A stretch of 64,000 nt of DNA from contig NZ_KB891104.1 in assembly GCF_000373365.1 (NCBI RefSeq), positions 1 to 64,000 on the forward strand. Reading direction: 5' to 3'. The DNA is from Parafrankia discariae (GTDB lineage Bacteria > Actinomycetota > Actinomycetes > Frankiales > Frankiaceae). Each line of letters starts with the position of its first letter. Position 1 is the first letter of the stretch. Positions 61,487-64,000 of the stretch are shown in pieces. Position numbers and translations under genes: made by a program. Under the pieces are notes generated by a model, which made no database searches, was not told where the DNA came from, and worked only from the letters and a program-made list of their open reading frames with translations.

Positions 61487-61559
61487 GCCGCGAGCCCAGG
61501 CCGAGGTCCCGGGCGGCGGGTTCAGTCGGCCGGACGGGCGGCGGTCGCCGCCCGCGGTG

Positions 61560-62000
61560 TCAGTTCTCCACCCACCCGTACTTGCGGGCGACGTCGGCGA
61601 GCTGACGGCGGATGTGCAGGATCTGCGCGCCGGTCAGCGACGGCTCGGTCTGCAGCAGGACCTCGGTGACCTCCTGCGTGAACTCCTCGGCCGGCAGGAC
61701 GTCGCACAGGACGTCGCCGCCGTCGTCGTGCCGGGGAACCACCGGCGCCGGGGTGGTCGCGCCGGTGGCGGGGACGCCGACCGGGGGGGTCGCCGGGCCC
61801 CGCAGGATCCGGGCCGACGAGGCCTTCCGGCCGCGGTCGCTCTCCTCGACCTCGAACTCCATGACCACGCCCGGCACCACCAGGCTCTTCTCGACGAGCA
61901 GATCGTTCGCGTGCAGGAAGACATCTTCGCCGCCGTCGCTGGGCGCGAGGAACCCGTAGCCGCGCACATGATCGAAACGGAGTACTTTACCCGTGCTCAC
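61560..62000 (-). CDS. Cold-shock-domain protein with C-terminal extension, 146 aa
   Basis: The N-terminal 67 residues form a cold-shock domain with RNP1-like GYGFLAP and RNP2-like DVFLHAND. After a Pro/Thr-rich linker comes a helical end (FTQEVTEVLLQTEP, ILHIRRQLADVARKYGWVEN). Such proteins bind single-stranded nucleic acid and are usual in actinobacteria. Start is GTG at 62000 (STGKVLRFDH) with a weak site. It is divergent from the DUF3710 gene. Confidence 0.9.
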   Translation of the reverse strand: MSTGKVLRFDHVRGYGFLAPSDGGEDVFLHANDLLVEKSLVVPGVVMEFEVEESDRGRKASSARILRGPATPPVGVPATGATTPAPVVPRHDDGGDVLCDVLPAEEFTQEVTEVLLQTEPSLTGAQILHIRRQLADVARKYGWVEN

Positions 62001-62251
62001 AACTCACCCACAACCCCTGAGAAACCCCATGATCCGGCCCACTGCCGACCGCACCCCGCCAGTCACCCCGAGGCGGAACCGTGGCAGTCGCCAGCCATCT
62101 TAGGCAGCCCGCGCCGCCGTGGCCCGGGTTTTCGCCGGGCTGGCTTGCCCTGCCGCCGCGACGGGGTGACACTGCGTCCCAGTGGCCACGCCCACACCCG
62201 GTGCCGCCCGCTCCCACCCGGCGGCGCGTGTGGTGGTTGGGGAGGGGGAGC

Positions 62252-62965
62252 ATGTTCGGTCGCCGCAGAACCTCCGTGGACGAGCACCGATCCGGCCATC
62301 CGCCGCGCGGGCCGGCACCGGCGGCCATGGGCCACCCCGGCCCGTTCGACGTCTCCGAGCGCGCCTGGCCCGGCGGGGCGGGGCGGGGCGCGCCCGAGAT
62401 CCTCGACCTCGGCGCGCTGCGCGTCGCGGTACCGCCGGGGGTGACCGCCCGGATCGCGCGCGGCGCGCGGACCGGGCCGGGCACCGATCTCGTCCTGACC
62501 GCCCCCGGGCTCACCGTGCGGGTGACCGTGTTCGCCGCGCCGACCAGCGGGCGGCTGTGGGCCGGTGTGCGCGCCGAGCTGGCCGCGGGCCACCCGGAGG
62601 CGGCGGTCCGCGACGGCCCGCACGGCCCGGAGCTGCTGCTCCCGGGTTCCCGGGTGGTCGGGGCCGACGGCCCGCGCTGGTTCCTGCGGGCGGTCGTGAC
62701 CCCGGCCGACGCCGCCGGGGCCGACGACATCCTGCGCGGTCTGGTCGTCGTACGCGGGCCCGGCGCCATGCCGGCGGGCACGGCCCTGCCGCTGCTGCCG
62801 GTCGGGCCGGCCGGCAGCCGCCCCAAAGCCGGCACCGTGGCCGACCTGTGGACCGACGAGCCGCTGACAGCCGGCACCGGGACTCTGGAGGGCCGTCGTG
62901 CCACGCACGAGTACGCGGCGGCGTTCACCGGCGACCTGAGCCGCAATTTGTCGACCTGGGGCTGA
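62252..62965 (+). CDS. DUF3710-family protein, 237 aa
   Basis: Conserved actinobacterial protein of unknown function. It starts FGRRRTSVDEHRSG, then the domain core ILDLGALRVAVPPGV, LVLTAPGLTVRVTVFAAPTSG and GPRWFLRAVVTP, with a disordered tail. ATG at 62252 follows GGAGGGGGAG; the longer open frame to 62081 is basic and Pro-rich and unlikely. In other actinobacteria DUF3710 genes lie near dut and OB-fold genes, but not here. Confidence 0.85.
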   Translation: MFGRRRTSVDEHRSGHPPRGPAPAAMGHPGPFDVSERAWPGGAGRGAPEILDLGALRVAVPPGVTARIARGARTGPGTDLVLTAPGLTVRVTVFAAPTSGRLWAGVRAELAAGHPEAAVRDGPHGPELLLPGSRVVGADGPRWFLRAVVTPADAAGADDILRGLVVVRGPGAMPAGTALPLLPVGPAGSRPKAGTVADLWTDEPLTAGTGTLEGRRATHEYAAAFTGDLSRNLSTWG

Positions 62966-63083
62966 GCCCGCCCGGGGCCCGCCTCCCAGGGTGCCGCGCC
63001 CGCCCGGGCCCTGCTCGCGGCCGGGCCCTGCTCGCGGCGACCCGGAGCGGACGGGGCATGATGCAACCGGGGGTGGCCGCGCC

Positions 63084-64000
63084 ATGTCCGCCGTCCCCGT
63101 CTCCCCGGCCCGACTCGACCTCGATGGCGGCGGTGTGCGCACCGATCACAACCTGGCCTACGCGACGCTGTCCGACGCGCAGCGGCTCGATCTGTCGCTG
63201 CCCTCCGGCGCCGGCGACCCGCTCCCGGTCGTCGTCGCGATCCACGGCGGCGCGTTCGCCTTCGGCGACAAACAGGACATGGCCCGCACCGCGCACGCCC
63301 TCACCGCCGCGGGCTACGCGGTGGCCAGTGTGAACTACCGGCTCTCCGGCGAGGCGGCGTTCCCGGCGGCGGTCGCCGACGTGCGGGCCGCGGTGCGCTG
63401 GCTGCGGGCGAACGCGCACCACCGCGGCCTCGACCCGACCCGGATCGGGGTGATCGGCGAGTCCGCCGGCGGCTACCTCGCCGCCATGCTCGGCGCCGCC
63501 GGCGCGGACCCGCTGTCCGAGGACGTTGATCTGCCCCCGGCCGGCGACCTGTCTCCGGCCGGGGATCCACCGTCCAGCGCGGTGGGGGCGGTGGTCGACC
63601 TGTACGGCCCGGTGGACTTCTCGACCATGGACACCCAGCTGCGGGCGAACCCGCGCTGCCCGGCCCGCGCCGCCTCGCACGACCGCGCCGACTCCCCCGA
63701 GTCGCGTTTCCTCGGCGCGCAGATCACCACCGCGCCGGAGCTGGTGCGCCGGGCCAGCCCGCTGTCCCACCTACGCCCGGACCGCCCGCCGCCGCCCTTC
63801 CTCATCGAGCACGGCGACACCGACTGCACCGTCCCCTACCAGCAGTCGCAGCAGCTCGCGGACGGCCTGTGCGCCGTCGGCGGGTCGGTCGAGCTCACCC
63901 TGCTGCGGGGGGCCGGCCATGGCGGCGCCTTCCCGCTCGCCGAGCGCCTGCCGGGGATCATCCGGTTCCTGGACCGCGTTCTGGACCGCGCCCCGCGCTG
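63084..64000 (+). CDS. Alpha/beta-hydrolase (BD-FAE/esterase-lipase type), 3' end off window
   Basis: Serine esterase. The oxyanion motif is AIHGGAFAFGD, the nucleophile elbow GVIGESAGGYLAA, the acid residue lies in EHGDTDCTVPY and the catalytic His in GAGHGGAF, so the triad is complete. About 305 residues are seen and only a short C-terminal end is missing. It hydrolyses an ester of unknown kind. ATG at 63084 has GGGGGTGG upstream. It follows the DUF3710 gene by 118 bp. Confidence 0.9.
   Translation, partial: MSAVPVSPARLDLDGGGVRTDHNLAYATLSDAQRLDLSLPSGAGDPLPVVVAIHGGAFAFGDKQDMARTAHALTAAGYAVASVNYRLSGEAAFPAAVADVRAAVRWLRANAHHRGLDPTRIGVIGESAGGYLAAMLGAAGADPLSEDVDLPPAGDLSPAGDPPSSAVGAVVDLYGPVDFSTMDTQLRANPRCPARAASHDRADSPESRFLGAQITTAPELVRRASPLSHLRPDRPPPPFLIEHGDTDCTVPYQQSQQLADGLCAVGGSVELTLLRGAGHGGAFPLAERLPGIIRFLDRVLDRAPR

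Overview
The window comes from a very GC-rich actinobacterium (Actinomycetota). Strong third-position G/C bias, GTG and TTG starts, an F420/PPOX-type split-barrel enzyme, a DUF3516 helicase, DUF3710 and an MMPL exporter all fit. The gene mix is most like Frankia/Pseudofrankia, but Pseudonocardiales or similar groups cannot be excluded from sequence alone. No tRNA, rRNA or CRISPR array was recognised.

Region 1 (1-18 kb) is a catabolic island. A leftward run (cytochrome P450, SMP-30-like beta-propeller, SDR, Rieske oxygenase, Baeyer-Villiger-type flavin monooxygenase, SDR, TPP enzyme cut by the left edge) lies divergent to a rightward run (TetR regulator, two coupled acyl-CoA dehydrogenases, amidohydrolase, SDR, two SnoaL-like proteins). 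A leftward PPOX protein and a second Rieske oxygenase follow. Oxygenases, a BVMO, SDRs, acyl-CoA dehydrogenases and a metal hydrolase suggest ring attack and then side-chain or ring-fission degradation of a hydrophobic (terpenoid, steroid or aromatic) compound. A nearly identical 50-bp promoter module precedes both the P450 and the acyl-CoA dehydrogenase operon. A related module lies at 21.04 kb beside a TetR paralogue that has lost its DNA-binding domain. The island ends with a TetR protein fused to an aldo-keto reductase domain that lacks most of its catalytic tetrad.

Region 2 (20-33 kb) holds a truncated haemoglobin, the HTH-less TetR paralogue, a membrane protein, a DAO-family flavin oxidase, a cellulose-synthase-like glycosyltransferase, an IS200/IS605 element inserted exactly into a decayed padR gene, an orphan branched-chain-type binding lipoprotein, an MDR oxidoreductase, a peroxiredoxin, a flavin reductase and an SRPBCC protein.

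Region 3 (33-50 kb) looks like drug/stress resilience and information processing: TetR plus DrrAB-type exporter, a HelD/HelR-type RNA polymerase-recycling ATPase with a tiny leader ORF and hairpin, a small HTH protein, an acyl-CoA desaturase, a DUF3516 Ski2-like helicase, a GAF-LuxR regulator, an MMPL transporter and a TesB thioesterase.

Region 4 (50-57 kb) is accessory: an inositol-monophosphatase-like protein with an altered metal motif, a membrane-anchored NACHT NTPase (possible immune protein), an unknown small protein and a PaaK-like adenylation domain fused to a nucleotidyltransferase. Region 5 (57-64 kb) holds a Tat-exported PhoX-like protein, NagA, a membrane GGDEF cyclase, a cold-shock-domain protein, a DUF3710 protein and an esterase cut by the right edge.
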